From Shinisaurus crocodilurus (Eukaryota > Chordata > Lepidosauria > Squamata > Shinisauridae): a stretch of DNA of 64,000 nt. The stretch is taken from NCBI GenBank assembly GCA_021292165.1, contig CM037877.1, positions 218,839,350 through 218,903,349 on the forward strand. The letters are read 5' to 3'. The notes beneath the pieces are model-generated. The model was not told where the DNA came from and did not search any database. It saw only the letters and a program-made list of their open reading frames with translations. The first letter of the stretch is position 1, and every line of letters starts with the position of its first letter. Position numbers and translations under genes: made by a program. Below are positions 24,465 to 37,330 of this stretch, piece after piece.

Positions 24465-25619
24465 CATCATATCTGAAGCAACTCTGGGAAACCTTAGATG
24501 CTGCCATGCATGCCTTAGTTGCAGGCTAATTTTGCTTCTTGTTTTTTAAAACATGTGATTAAAATACGTGATTGAACTTATTAGTCTAAAGCTCACTCAA
24601 GTTTATTCTGAACAAAACCTTTTTATTCAAAATGGGAAACTGTTTGTTTGTTATTAACTCACAAGTGTGACCTGCAACAAAATGTTGCATTGTGCAGTGC
24701 TCCTGTTCAGGGTTACGGCCGGCCAGCCAGCCAGCCAGCCAGGCCCACTTCCAGGATATTCCATTCCCCCTCCCTGGTTTTCTGTGTTTTGCCCCCTAAC
24801 ACTCAGCATTCTGCAGCCACTGAACATGCTCCGCCCTCGTTGGGCTGTTTGGATTTAAGTATTTTTTTTCTAAAGATTTTTTAATCATTGCTTGGGGGTT
24901 CCCACGAGCATTCTAATATCTCCCTCTTGTTTCTCTGTGGCCCATTTTGGTACAATCCTGGCAGCACGCACCACCTGAGTTCACTGTTAGAAGGAGTGAT
25001 TTGAAGACACATCGCTCATCAGAATCTACATAGTAGTAAAAAAGAAAATCTAGAGGTGAGCAGAAAATTGAGGGAAAGTGTACTTAAACTCCCCCCCCCC
25101 TGTCACCATATGTTTCCCAAAAAGAGCTAAATACTGCTTTCCTCAAAAATAGAAAACAATTATTTTTATCCACTGCAGATAACTTCATTCAGGCATTTTT
25201 ACCAGTTATCCTATATATTCTGGCTAGCATTCAGGAGCAGGATGACAAAATAGGAAGTGACAAGTATAGTGCTGATAATAAAATGTCAGTTGCCTCATCA
25301 AAGGACTCATGATCCAGTAGATGGAAATGGAAATGGATTTGTAGGTCTTCTCTTCTAATGAGTGTTTAGCAGTAGCATCTCTTGCTGGAGCAGTAAATGT
25401 GTAGATGAAGTTCATACCAATATCCCAATGAAGTTAATAGTGGGCAATGCTGTCTCTGTAAGACTTCTGCCAGCCACTGCCTGTTGCAGCAGGTTTCCTC
25501 TTCTTTGCATTGCAATCCAGCCGAGGACTTTCCCGCCTGTCACAGCTCCTCAGCTGGAGCAATCATCTGTGACAGAGAGCTACATGATTATTATTTTCAT
25601 GGCTTGCTGAATACCCTGA

Positions 25620-25740
25620 AGAACAAGGTATAATTAAAATTTTATCAAACTCATTAGTAATTACATGTATGTCATGGTTAATCAGTTGCATAATTTTGTA
25701 ATCATTGTTCATACAGTGGAGCATAATTATTCTTCAGGCT
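25620..25740. other. AT-rich block with homeodomain-type sites
   Basis: Several ATTA/TAAT cores (for example ATTAGTAATTAC, GGTTAATCAG, GCATAATTATTC) lie in non-repetitive DNA inside a TAFA3 intron. It could be a regulatory element, but AT-rich DNA gives such cores by chance. Confidence 0.2.
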
Positions 25741-28039
25741 TTGCTTGCTTCGTGCTTCCATCTCCTTTCCACACAAACACCCCATAAAAAATTATCCTGT
25801 AAAATAGCAATGTCTTGTTTCTTCCTTATCTTTTACTCTACAAAAAGCATGTTCACACCAAAGTGTTAAAAAAGAATATCAGAGCAGCCTCTGTTGACTC
25901 AGACATCTAAACACTGCTGAGTAATACTACACACCACCAACTGTGTTTTACCTGTTGCCCCTTTCATTTGGATTATTTCCCACTTGTTATTGGCACGGTT
26001 GTCTTTTGGTGTCGTTCGCCACCCTGTTGTGTGTTCTCGCAATGCTGAGATCTTGGCAGGGGGACCCCTTTGGCCCACAGCCACACTCTAGCTTACCCCC
26101 TCCAACAGGAAACGATGTTCACGGCACATTTCTAAAGTAGCCTTGATCCATCTTTCAATCTAGACTGTATGCACTCCAAAGGCAAATTGCAAACAGCAGC
26201 CACTGGAAACAATGGACCGTAGCCCAGTCTTTATTAGTTGGGTCAGTTGGGGCAGCCTGTTCACAGCAGCAGGAGATGGACGGTTTTTCATACGCATGCT
26301 TCTGCTGCACAGAAATGGCAGGAGTTGAAGGAACAATAGCAGCCCTGATGCTACTGCTTTGCTGTAGGGAGGCAAGGCAGAGCTAAGTAATGAGCAAGCT
26401 GAGGAAGACAGGTGAGGTATCCACCTAGGATTTGATGTGCTCTGCGGTGACAAGGGAGAAAATCAGTCATTGCAAGGGGGCTGTTTCTGCTCAGCTGTTC
26501 TGTTGGTGCTCCTGCCACCTTCAATAATTTGTGAAGAGCTGCTCCCCATATTATTTTTTAAAGGCACAAGTACTTTTTGTCTGTTCTAGCACACATAGGT
26601 AGTATGGAAAAAGAAAGGAACATTTCTAATTTCCTAAGAATATGTACATTTGGATATAATAGAATGTGACTTTTGTCCAGAAAATGGATGGGGGGATTTG
26701 CCTTTCCACCTTACCGTATCTCTGCATCCACCCTCACAGCTTCAAAGAGCAACATGAGATTTATAAGTTGCTTTTCTTGATCTGATCATCCCAATCTCTG
26801 CATTAAAGCAAATGCCTCTGTTTGTTCTGTCCTCTTTGAAGCCTGGGATATAACTGCTACGGTATTACTAGCTGGGCAGTCAAATAATAAGCATATCTTC
26901 CCTCCTTGGCCATGGGTCTCTGCTGCGTACAAATTGAGCTCCTTTTTCCATCCAATGCTCTCAGTTTGATCTCTCTGCCATTTTGCAATGGATTTGCTAA
27001 ATTGTTCCTGCCTGAATGTGTCTCTTGTTTGGCATGCACACAAGGCCAGGGATAGAATTCAAATTGCAATATTTCAAATGCATCCACAGTTCTGATGGCT
27101 GTCTTGACAGAAATCACTAGTCCTACTGTGAAATCCATCAGAAAGGACTTTGTAATGGGTAAATAGGGTATGGAATGTCTGAAAACTATAAAATCATCCA
27201 CAGCCATCAGAATAAGCTAACATTTCAAAGGCTGAAACACAATTTTCAGGCTGCTACTTAGGGAGAATTTGTTTAGCTTATTTACTGTGTACACAGGGCA
27301 TGTGGAACCAAAGAGGGGTAGACACTGGGCTTCACATAAATCATTACCTGCACACCAAAGAGACCTTTCCTTTTGCTCCCCTGCCCAGGGCTTTTACTAA
27401 TTATTTTTGTGTGTGAAATGCATATGCATTTCCTTAAAATTCTTTTGCACACACTATGTTTTCTTTTCAGACAGAATAAAGTAAATGTAGCTATGTTAGA
27501 TGAATTTTAAATTTTAAAAAATACCTTGCACTTTGGCTGCTAAAAAGGTCATGTAAGGTTATCTTGGAACTGAAAGCCAAGAAGTGCTTGAGGGTATTAA
27601 AATTTTAAGAAATGTTAATATTTAAGCATTTTGGAATAGATTCTCCCTCTTCCAAATAAATCACATGCCAACTCTCCCTCAGTACAACCTTCCCTCTTTG
27701 CTGTTGAATCTTGGATACATGGTGGGCACTTTAAATTTGATTGAGTGGTATCTTCCATTACTTTCCTTTATGAATATACATGCAAGAAAATGCATTTCTT
27801 GGCATAAAGCAACAGCCATGCACAGAACTGTACTATTTTGAACACCCTGCAAACCCACAATAAGGTCATGTTCATATGGTGGATGGAGGATCCTGTCTTA
27901 AGGGAGGTGATTGCATTAGGTTGTTTTTGGCTGCTTTCCAGCCTTATGATTCTATGGAATGTTGCTATGAGGCTGAACTTGTCAAGTCTCTAGCTCTCAA
28001 TGATACTTTTCCAGGGCTGGCTTTTTTATTGATCCCACA

Positions 28040-28335
28040 CTACTGAGTCTTCACAGGCAAGAGCCTACTTCATCAGATGCATTCAGTGGACATTGGTGTT
28101 GGATATTACAAATGAAAGGCACTGTATTTAGCCATATGAAGTGGAAATCCATCAGTCTCATCAAAATCTCAACTAATATGTGACATCAAGTGTCCACTTA
28201 ATGCATCTAATGCAGTAGGCATTTGCCTGTAAACGTCCATGCTACAATCAATGTTACCCTTTTAAAAGTGTGCCACAGGACTGTGTGTGTTGCAACAGAT
28301 TAACATAGCTACTCTTCTGACACACCTCATGACAC
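28040..28335. repeat. Interspersed repeat with inverted arms
   Basis: CACAGGCAAGAGCCTACTTC and ATCAGATGCAT on the left mirror ATGCATCTAATGCAGTAGGC and ATTTGCCTGTAA on the right. The following CAACAGATTAACATAGC segment is a familiar reptile repeat end. The class is not assigned. Confidence 0.5.
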
Positions 28336-28872
28336 ACCTTTAGTCATGGACTAAAATTGCCAGCCTCTAACTATTGTTGACTTTTATCTGATTTTCTTCC
28401 AGAACATTTTGCCATTTTTTAAAACTGGGTTTTGTTTCCAAAATGTTGTCTTATGTGGAGTACATGTTTCAGTCAACTAAGCGCCACGGAATAATTTCTG
28501 AAAGGAGAATGTTAACTATTTTTGGATGGTGCTCATATAAGGAAAAAAGAATAGATCAGGTCTATAGAAAGAAAAATAATCTAAACGTCCATTGAAATTC
28601 TCTGAAAAGCACTTGACTCATTCCATTCCAGTCATCTCAGCATAGGAGAATCCAGTGCACACACAGAGCAGCCTGCCAAGGGTTTTCCCATTTATCCAAC
28701 TGGAGGGAGAATCTCTGCATGTCCAAAAGGATGCTCCCCTCAACTCAAGTGAATTGGAAAGCCAATTCATGTAAGACTTTGTGTATGCACTGGAACATAC
28801 ATGAGGCTCTGGATCAGAAATTATTCCATAGGTTGGCAGAGTTCTGTCTGATGCATTCTTTTTTATTTACAG

Positions 28873-28884
28873 GTCACACGGTAG
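28873..28884 (+). CDS. TAFA3: TAFA3 terminal coding segment (Val-Thr-Arg-stop)
   Basis: After the acceptor TTTTATTTACAG come GTC ACA CGG TAG. With the previous exon this gives a KTTKVTR carboxy terminus, which is how TAFA3 and TAFA4 end. The phase (0) matches the previous donor. A tiny final coding exon followed by a long 3' UTR is the expected TAFA arrangement. Confidence 0.93.
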   Translation, partial: VTR

Positions 28885-29533
28885 ACTTTGGAAGATCTAC
28901 TCTTTTCCGATATGATCTGCGTTGACATGGCCAGCTTTGCAAAAATGGCACAATGTAGCCTTTGTTCAAATGCAAGATATTCCTTGAATGCTCTGCAGAG
29001 CTGGGAACAGGAGGACTTCCTTGGCAAAGGATAGAATGCAATTGTGGCATAGGATGGCTATTTTTTATGGGCACTTTATTGTTCTTCCTCAAGTACATCT
29101 GCCAAGGGAGTGGTGCCACAGTCTGCTCCCTCCTGCTAGAACAGCACCAAGGATTACACAAAAGGGTTGACACACCTGTCTGGGTAGAGATCTTGGAAAA
29201 TTTCCCTTGTTTTTGAAGATTAAATATTGCATCAACTACTGATTCAGTGCAGCCGCTAAGGTATTTAACCATCAATTGCTACTAAGTCTACCATTCTGGG
29301 TCTTGAATGCAGTTACAAGAACTCCCTTCTTCACATTTTCCTTCCATATTGTGGATGTACCTGCAAGAAAAATGCATTTCTTCCCCTCCTGCTCAGTTAA
29401 ATATTGGAGTTACATAGAATCACTTGGTGGCTACAAAGAAAAGCAGCTTCCCTTCCTTTTAATTCTCCTGTGTCTGTAGGCTGGTTATGATGATTGCTAA
29501 AAGAATGAAGTGGGTGTTGCATTCACAGTTTAA

Positions 29534-29539
29534 AATAAA
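29534..29539 (+). promoter_or_regulatory. Proximal poly(A) signal AATAAA
   Basis: AATAAA followed at once by a GT-rich TTGTTGTTTTT stretch. It would give a 3' UTR of about 0.65 kb. Confidence 0.4.
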
Positions 29540-30822
29540 ATTGTTGTTTTTACAAAATCTTCCCAATTTATGTTTTGTTGCCTTCATAGAAGACAGGCTT
29601 TGAGTAAGGGTTCTGGAAACAAAGAACCCAATTCTGATCCTGAGTTGTGTAAAACTAGAGGAACTCTGAGAAAGACCATACAGTTGCTCCATCATTTTAT
29701 CTAGATACCAGCTTCAGATTCTTTACCTAGAGTATGGGAGGATCAACAGTACAGACAGCAGTTCATTACACCTTGTTGGAAACACAAGAGATGTGAACAA
29801 ATATAGTGCATTCTGTTTGTTTTCCACAAAGATCAAGAAATATTCTCTCCTGGTCTTTCTCCCCCTCCCCACTTCAGGAATTACTCTAATCAGGCTTATA
29901 TTCTCATCTCTTCTGTTCCTTCAGAGTCACAGGGATAATTTATTGTCAAAGTCTATTGAAAATATTACAAAGAGTGGTGTCCTCTTTTTCTTTGCTATGT
30001 TGTGTCTGGTACAGTCTGAATTTTACTTGGAGGATGGAGGTGACTTAGTTACATATAGTATTCAGCTCTAATGAGTGCAGATCCCTCTCAGGGACCAAAT
30101 TATTGCTCTTAATAATCTGCTCCTCCAAACCAGAAAATATTATAAGAACTATGTTAAACTTCCCAGCTTATGATTTTGTTGCTTTTTCTTTTGATATTGG
30201 GGGTGGGGAGGGGGGAATCCACTTTGCTTCCATGGGTTAGGACAAGCTTTTGGAGAGGTATTTTTCCAAGGAAAGTAGGGGAAATCAACAGACACAAAGA
30301 AATAGCATAGCTTTGGTAAATGCATCTCAAATTTTGATGTGCAGGAAATCTGGCACCCAAAGTAGAAATGCATATTCAGACTCTACTTAACATTCCATGG
30401 CTAATGGGAACATCAGGCATAGAAGGGACAGGCTTTCTTTGACATGAGTCATTGTTCTTTCCAAGTGGACTGTTATCCACTCCCAGTTAATTAACAGCTG
30501 TAAACATGGTCCATGTCCGTGTCTTCTTATGGCTACCTTGATTCATGAAGGTCTGTTGATTTAACTTTGGGGTGGGGCTGAGAATGATTGCATACCTTGC
30601 AAAGTATAACCCCAAGTGAACTTCTAATTTTAACTAAAATAAGGTGAATTTCAGGAGTACCCAGGGAGAATGGAGTGGGCAAACAGCTGCACCTTCAGAA
30701 CTCTGCCCTGACCTGTCCTGTTTTGCAGTGGTCTGGCCTCCATGCTGTGACTGTACAACCTGCTGACTTTGTTATCTAAACGTTTTTTGTAACAGACTAT
30801 GTTATACCTGCTTCGGATGCGA

Positions 30823-30830
30823 TGTAAATA
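30823..30830 (+). promoter_or_regulatory. Pumilio-type element TGTAAATA
   Basis: A perfect match to the PUF-protein consensus TGTANATA, 14 bases before the distal poly(A) signal. PUF sites in a 3' UTR usually repress translation or shorten mRNA life. Only the longer transcript would carry it. Confidence 0.45.
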
Positions 30831-30844
30831 CCAGACTGTGAAAT

Positions 30845-30850
30845 ATTAAA
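30845..30850 (+). promoter_or_regulatory. Distal poly(A) signal ATTAAA
   Basis: ATTAAA followed by a GU-rich stretch 25-35 bases on. This is the most likely main end of the TAFA3 transcript. Confidence 0.55.
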
Positions 30851-30870
30851 GTTCGTTTTAATCTCTGCAT

Positions 30871-32415
30871 GATGATTTGTTCATTTAAATATGAGAGTAT
30901 TTAATGTATTTTTAGGCTAAGTGGGGAAAAAGGTTGTGGGCTTTCTAAAGTCATCTTTGAGTGAATGAAAATGTGATGGAGCATTTTATCACATGCTGGG
31001 GGTGGGGGGAAGAAGACTCTTCGTGATATGTTCTCATTTAAAACTTGCCTTTCTGTTGCCTTGTCTTCTGGCAAAGTAGTGCTATATTTTACATTTCCTT
31101 GAGTATGAAAAGTCTAGCAAAATGTCAACAGGTTCTCTGGTTATATAGCTGCAGTGAGACTAAATTACCTCTTTGGCCCTCTAGATTTTACTCCTAGCTT
31201 CTCTCTGGATTCTAGATCTTGGGCTGCATTCACTGTGTGGGAATATTGAAGCAATTTCCATGTGCTGGGATTCTAACATCCCACTGAAACACTTTGCGAA
31301 AGACATCACTGCCGTTGGGGAAATTTGGCCAAAGTGTTAGGCTTGCATTAATTTCATTAATCTTTAAGGCAGCTTTTAAAGTGAGTTAATGGACCGGTGA
31401 ACAATCAGGGCTTTGCCAAACTTGGAAATGTGCAGAAGCACTTTGAGAGTAGCTAAAGACTCAAGATGTGTAGGTTTATAAAGCATCAAATCATACAGGT
31501 GTGTTTTTTATTAAGTCTGAAATGTATCTAGAAAAGGTAAGTGTTTAAAGCAGTGGAGGCCGCGTAGTCAGTTGTTGTTTTTTCATTTGCCTTCAGCTGT
31601 ATTTCCTCATGCGTAAGGAGCCAATTACATTCTTCAGAAGAGTAGATGAGTCACTGGTGGCTGAATGATTAAATTGTTGCCCTGGGAATTCTGATTAAAT
31701 TGGAAGGAAATGTACTTAAGACCAGCAGATGAGAGTATTGATGGCAGGCCTAGGTAGGAGGGAACAGAAGCATGACAGGTACTGGGAAGCATTCATCAGA
31801 TAGGGGCGTGCGTCCACTTTAGACAAAGCCCGAATCCAGAACAGAAATGGGCTGCTTTGGAGCAATTTGGGCTTTTGCCAAGGCAAACCAGGGCTTCTCT
31901 AAAGCAGCTCGAAGTGAATAGGACTGCTTCCTAAGCCTCAGGTCTGCCTTGGAGATTCAGAGGACACAGACAGAGTCAGTCAGTCTTAGAGTCAAACTAA
32001 ATGGTACTTTCCTTACCCCAAAGTAAGCATGGGGACTTTTGTGACCGACAGCTCTAGCTTCCAGCCAGGGGCTAGCTTTACCAGGGCACTCCTCCAATTG
32101 CTGTGCTTTGGGGATGGATGTAGAGGGAACAACTTATCCATTGTTGTCAGTTGAACAGAAAACAAAAACAAGGCTGTTTTTCATTCTCCGTAGCCCCCGC
32201 TAGCCCCTTCACCCACCTGTCATTATGAAATTTTACAGACTACATACATAGAGGCTTCTCTAAAATGAATGTTATTTTCTTACAAATTGCCCCCCCCCCC
32301 AAAAAAAAATATCATGGGTTGGGGAGGAGAAGTGAATCCCTTTCCCCCCCTCCAAACTTTAAAGACTCTCCTTGCACAAGATCCTCTGCATCTCTTTGTC
32401 TGCAAGCATCAAAGT
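30871..32415. other. Intergenic DNA, no repeat recognised
   Basis: It includes C and A runs near 32290-32310. 31540-31740 is free of visible repeats, with ATTA-type motifs, and could be conserved non-coding DNA. I have no direct support for that. Confidence 0.35.
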
Positions 32416-32419
32416 TAGG

Positions 32420-32612
32420 AACTTAGGAGGCTGCTATGTATTGAATCAGATTATTGATCTGTCTAGTTCAGTATTACCTGCTCTGACCAGCAGCTGATCG
32501 GGGTTCTTTCCAAGCCCTCCATGAAGATGCCCGGGATTGAACCTGGGAATTTCTACATGCAAGATACATGCTGTAACACTGAGCTACACCTCTGGAGCCC
32601 TACTTCCCAGCT
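32420..32612 (-). mobile_element. tRNA-derived SINE
   Basis: A minus-strand copy with GGGATTGAACCTGGGAA (reverse B box) and CACTGAGCTACACC (reverse A box). Confidence 0.75.
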
Positions 32613-32647
32613 CAAAAAAGGCATACTTTTGAAGTAGGATACATTGG

Positions 32648-32970
32648 CCTGGTTTGCACAATAACCTTGTTTAAGCTGCGATGTGTGCTGCGCACCATTT
32701 GCCTAATTACCTGGCTAGGTGCAGCCCATTATGCCATCCGAACCCAGGCAGCGTGGCTTGTTTGAAACAAACAACCCTCAAGTAACCCAACAACAGTCCA
32801 TGGGTTATTTGAAGGTTGTTTCTCCCTCCAACAAGCTATGCCACCAGGTTCGGATGACATGACAAACCGTGTCTGGCTGCGTAATTAGGCAACTGGCACC
32901 CAGCATGTGCCACGGCTTAAACAAGCCACTGTGGTTCGTGTAAGCCATGGTGATCATGCAAGCTGGGCCA
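32648..32970. mobile_element. Foldback DNA element
   Basis: The left arm (TGGTTTGCACAATAACC, TTGTTTAAGC, GCCTAATTACC) is mirrored by the right arm (GCGTAATTAGGC, GGCTTAAACAAGCC, GGTTCGTGTAAGCC). The element is about 320 bp and non-coding. Target duplication was not resolved. Confidence 0.65.
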
Positions 32971-34360
32971 TAATTCCATGGATGTGTGCACAGGATCAGA
33001 GCTAAAGTTATTTGAGAAAAAGAACATGGCGTAAAGAACCTGAGAAGGTACTTTAATGGCTAGAGATGAGCAAAGGTCAGAATGGACCTATACCTCTGTC
33101 CAAGAACAGACTTGGGAAGTTTCCTGAACTTCTAACTTACACTTTGAACTATGTATTTCTCTGGTGTCTAAATCGATCTTCCCAGACAAGCAGTTAAATG
33201 GAATGACAAAAGTCTTGCTACCTGGCTTTAAGATACAATTAAAAATGACACAAGAAGAATGAATTCAGACAATTGAACCTAATCCATAAAGGATGCTTAT
33301 TTTATGTGCAGCTGAATGATTAATACATTTTTTTTTGGTTTGTAAGTCAGTTCTGGAGTGTGAGACAGAATATGAAAATAAAGAGATGCAAGGTGTGTTC
33401 CTTTGACTGCACTGTTCTTGTTGCTGTCAAAAACAGCTTGCCTAGGAGATCAAGGTCATTTGGATGTGATGCCATTTGCTCAATCAATTGGTTTTGGAAG
33501 CAGGCAATTCATTGCATACATGTAGCAGCTGCATGCACTCTTTGCTCCTTCAGGTATGTATCCTCTCCAGAATATCCTTGTTATTTGTCTTCCTCTATTA
33601 ACTATGGCCAAAGGTGATAATGGCACTTAACATCTGGACCTCTCTGTAGTTGACATATGAGTTAATTGTTGGATTGTCATTTCAAGTGAATGTGCGTATG
33701 TGCATGCGCACACACCTGGTTAAATGCATGCTTTTGTACTGAGCCAGTCTTTGAGCAACCCCCCCCCCCCACGGTTCAGCCTTGTTACTGAAGAGTTTCT
33801 GAGTTTTGTTTTTCTTTTTGCTTTGAAAGCAATGTAGAAAGCATAATTCAGACTTGCTCACTGAGAGCTCCAAAGAAGTCAGGCTGGTATTAGAAAAGGG
33901 AAATACTTTTAGATGGGGGGAGGGGGAGATCCAGAAGGTGTATTTGGAAATAAAGTAAACAGATTTTATTCATTTTAATATAAAGCTTCCATTCCCAAAG
34001 GTTTGGAAGTGGGTAACAACAAATTAAATAGTTAACTGTAGAATCTATTATTAAACAAATCCAGCCCCAAAGCTACAGCTATTAACTATTATTAACACAC
34101 ACACAGCCTTCTACTGAAGGCCCTCAAGTCTCACATCTGAAATAGATCTTGCAGTTTCCTAAAAATACTCAGGCTTAAGCAAGGGTATATTAATTATTTT
34201 AATGCATTGTATGCAGGGTTACAAGAAGCGAAGCTAGTACAGGATGCTGCAGCTCCTTTATTAATGAGTCTTAGTCATAGGAAACATATTAAACCTTTGT
34301 TGGCCAATTTGTGATAGCTGTTTTCTGCTACTGAGCTCAATTGTAGGGGTTAAGTTGATA
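32971..34360. other. Intergenic DNA without recognised genes
   Basis: Contains a C run at 33760-33770 and short CA repeats. No supported coding feature. Confidence 0.4.
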
Positions 34361-34364
34361 TCCT

Positions 34365-35045
34365 TTAATTAGTTTCTGGGCCCAGTTCAAAGTGCTGGTT
34401 TTGACTTCTGAAGCACTCCACAGCTTGGGGCCTAAATGGAACAATGGAACCTGATGGAACACCTCTTCCTATACGTGCCTGCATGTACTTTAGGGTTGTC
34501 CACCAAAGCCCGTCTTCAAGTGCCCTCTCATTCCAAGGCTCAGAGGGTAGCAACAAGAGCAAGGGCTTTTTTGGTGGTGGCCCCCCTGCTTTAGAATGCT
34601 CTCCAAAGGAAAGCTTGCCAGATGTCCACACTGCTATTTTTTAAGCGACGGGCTAAGATGTTTCTGTTTTCCCAGGCTTCTAAAGTGTTTTAAAGGTTTT
34701 TTTATATATATTTTAATATTTTTTGTTTTATTATTTTAGTTCCTGCAATGTGGTTTTACCTCACTGTATGGCTCTAGCTGCTTTGGCCTACAACTGTCAT
34801 GTTCCCTCACCATTGGCTATGCAGGCTGTGGCTGATGGGAGTTGTAGGAAAAAACATCTGGAGAGCCATAAATTGCCACCTCTTATACCTGACATGGTAT
34901 TTTATGCTGTGTTGGCACGTTTATCAGTTTTATATTATTGATTTTATTGCATCATTGTCATCGTTGTTGTTATTGTTATTATTTTGTTTTAAATTATAAA
35001 ACACCTAGAGAAATGCTTTTTATGAGGAATTTCATTAAATAAATG
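34365..35045 (+). mobile_element. L2 LINE 3' end with a nested MITE
   Basis: CCCAGTTCAAAGTGCTGGTT, CTTGGGGCCTAAATGG and GGGCTTTTTTGGTGGTGGCC correspond to the C-terminal L2 ORF2. The end is ATTTCATTAAATAAATG. Positions 34775-34873 hold a foldback MITE (GGCCTACAACTGTCATG mirrored by GATGGGAGTTGTAGG). Confidence 0.7.
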
Positions 35046-36299
35046 ATGTCCTAATCAGGCTGGGCCTGTCACAGCCATGAGATTGTCTCCTCCCATATGA
35101 ACCTCTCTGCTTTCCATGATCTGCTAGAAAGTCTTTGTTCTTCAATCTACAAAGAAAAATCTAGTGAAGCCCAGGGCAAGGCAGTTTTTTATTTTTGTGT
35201 GTGGTGGTGATGCTAATTTTGAATTGGTCACCTGCTGACATCCACCGGGCCATGTTATTAGTAATATTTAGGTGCAAGGTTAAACCCTTCTAATTCTCCT
35301 GTTCCTTTTAAAATGTATTAATCCATGTATTTGTTTGGTACATTTACCTACGTATATCCCACCATGGAACTCAAGGCGGCATACATGGGGTTAATATTAA
35401 TATTCTATTACTAATATTTTATTATTATCTGAGTTTCTAGCTTAATTTGCTACAAATCACCTTGGGTTAGACCCAGCATGGCTGTTCTGCAAAGGGGAGC
35501 ACTCCTGCCATTCATAACTGGGGATTAGATCCAGCAGAGGCTTTCCTGCTCAGGAAGTTGCACGGAGGAATCCGCAAAAATCCCTTGCCCTCTTCCTTCA
35601 GTGGAGTATTATGTGAGTGTAATGCATATGCAGAGTACAAGTTGGGATCCAACCTAATGTGTTAATGGAAGGGTGACAGATTTTATAAATAAATATTTTT
35701 AAAATGTTTTTCATGTTTAATATTGTATTGTATTAAATAACAAAACTATAGTTACCAGGGTCTCTGAGAGACAGGGAACAGCACATTCTGATTTTTTTTT
35801 TAATAGCCTTTAGTGAGTATTCAAGCTCTAGGTTTGCTTCACTGCATGAAGAATAGCCAGACCTTTTTCTCTTACCAAGTGTTTGCTGAAGTAAGTGCTA
35901 CCTTTTTGTGGGTTTGCATTACTATTGACTGGAAATGGTGGGCCAACCTCCTCCCTCTTTCCTACTCAAGGTTTTAAATAGTGAACAAAAATGTTAAAAA
36001 TTGAAATTTTGTTTCCAGAAAGTGATGGGATTTTTCTCCAGTTCCCTAGTGTATTATATCGTACTGCTGCATTTTTATTCCTTTTGCATTTTTCAGACCT
36101 CCTGGAACATTAATGTTCCTTTTATTTCAATAAAAGGTTGAGCAGCTAAAAGTGAACATAGAGCTTTTAAATGTGTGGATGCTGATCTGTGGACTGTGGC
36201 TGAGAATGGATTATGCACCTTTATCATTTTATATAGAAGAGGCACAGAGTGGCTTCTGAGTAATTCCTGGCCTGCTGCACTAAGTTACACCCAGGGCCT
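35046..36299. other. Intergenic DNA, mostly unassigned
   Basis: A short LINE-like tail is possible at 35330-35385 (GTATATCCCACCATGGAACT). Nothing else is recognised. Confidence 0.4.
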
Positions 36300-36329
36300 T
36301 TTGCTTCCAGCTGCACTGCACAAGGTGTG

Positions 36330-36715
36330 AACATCAGGGAGAACTTGCTAACTATCCAATCCAGACAAGACAGAGGTGCTGTTTATCGGTACTACAATTA
36401 AGCAAGGAATTGCTGGATGCAGTCACACTCCTGCTCTGCTCAGCGTAGTGGGTGCTTTTAGATCCTTGCAGATGGATATCCAAATAGCGCCTGTGGCTTT
36501 TAGCACCTTCTGCCAACTTCAGTTGATGCTCCAGCTATGGCCCTTCCTAGAGAGGTATGATTTTGCTATAATTATCTGAGCCATGGCTTTACTTGACTAT
36601 TGGAAAGCCATCTGGAAAGTACAGCAGCCAGGCTGTTACCTAGGAAAAGGATCTGAGCATATTTCACCAGGTCTTGATGATCTGCTCTGGCTACCAGTTT
36701 GTTGTTTATTTAATT
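36330..36715 (+). mobile_element. L2 LINE fragment, decayed
   Basis: TCCAGACAAGACAGAGGTGC corresponds to the post-YADD NPDKTEVLL region of L2. Later CAGCCAGGCTGTTACC and TGATCTGCTCTGGCTACC correspond to the C-terminal conserved block. All frames are broken. Confidence 0.6.
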
Positions 36716-36782
36716 TCTACCCTGCCTTTCCACCATCCCGTCCCCCCAAAATGGTTTTCATGGTGGTGATCATAATGTTACA

Positions 36783-37330
36783 TTATTTATTTCATTTCAT
36801 TTCTATAGTGCCCAATAGCCAAAGCTCTCTGGGCAGTTAACAACAATTCATACAACACAATAAAATACAATATAAAATACAAATACAATAGAAACAGCAT
36901 AAAATTTCAATACAAAATTTAAAACAGAATTTAAAACAATTTGAACAACTAAAACAAATTCAAGACAACTGGACCTGTTAAAAGAAAAAGCAGCTGGCAT
37001 ATACCCCCCACCACCATATGCCATTAAATACTTCATTATAGAGGGCAGTCTTAACCGGGCGCCGAAATGATAACAGTTGGCACTAGGCGGGCCTCGGTGG
37101 GGAGATCATTCCATAATTGGGGGGTCACCACTGAGAAGGCCCTCTTCCTTGTTGCCACCATCTGAGCTTCCCTCGGAGGTGGCACTTAGAAGAAGGCCTC
37201 AGATGTTGAGTGTAGTGTCTGGGTAGATTTAGGTCGAGAGAGGCACTCTGATAGGTATTGCGGTCCTAAGCCATATTAGGCTTTATAGGTTAAAACCGGC
37301 ACTTAGAATTGGGCTTGATATGCTTTGGCA
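36783..37330 (-). mobile_element. L2-type LINE 3' end, reverse
   Basis: ATAGTGCCCAATAGCCAAAG and CTCTCTGGGCAGTTAAC are the reverse complement of the end seen at 46505-46560. GGAGATCATTCCATAATTGG and CACTGAGAAGGCCCTC are the reverse of the ORF2 C-terminus. Confidence 0.75.

Larger units (their letters stand above)
28885..30870 (+). other. TAFA3: TAFA3 3' UTR (probable extent)
   Basis: The stretch after the stop codon has no recognised repeat and ends with a poly(A) signal at 30845-30850 followed by TGATGATTTGTT, a GU-rich downstream element. The end is inferred. A shorter form could end near 29,560. Confidence 0.65.

Noticed and set aside
24174..24530. Open frames rich in repeated Val-Cys or Thr-His
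   Set aside because: Direct translation of the (CA)n microsatellite.
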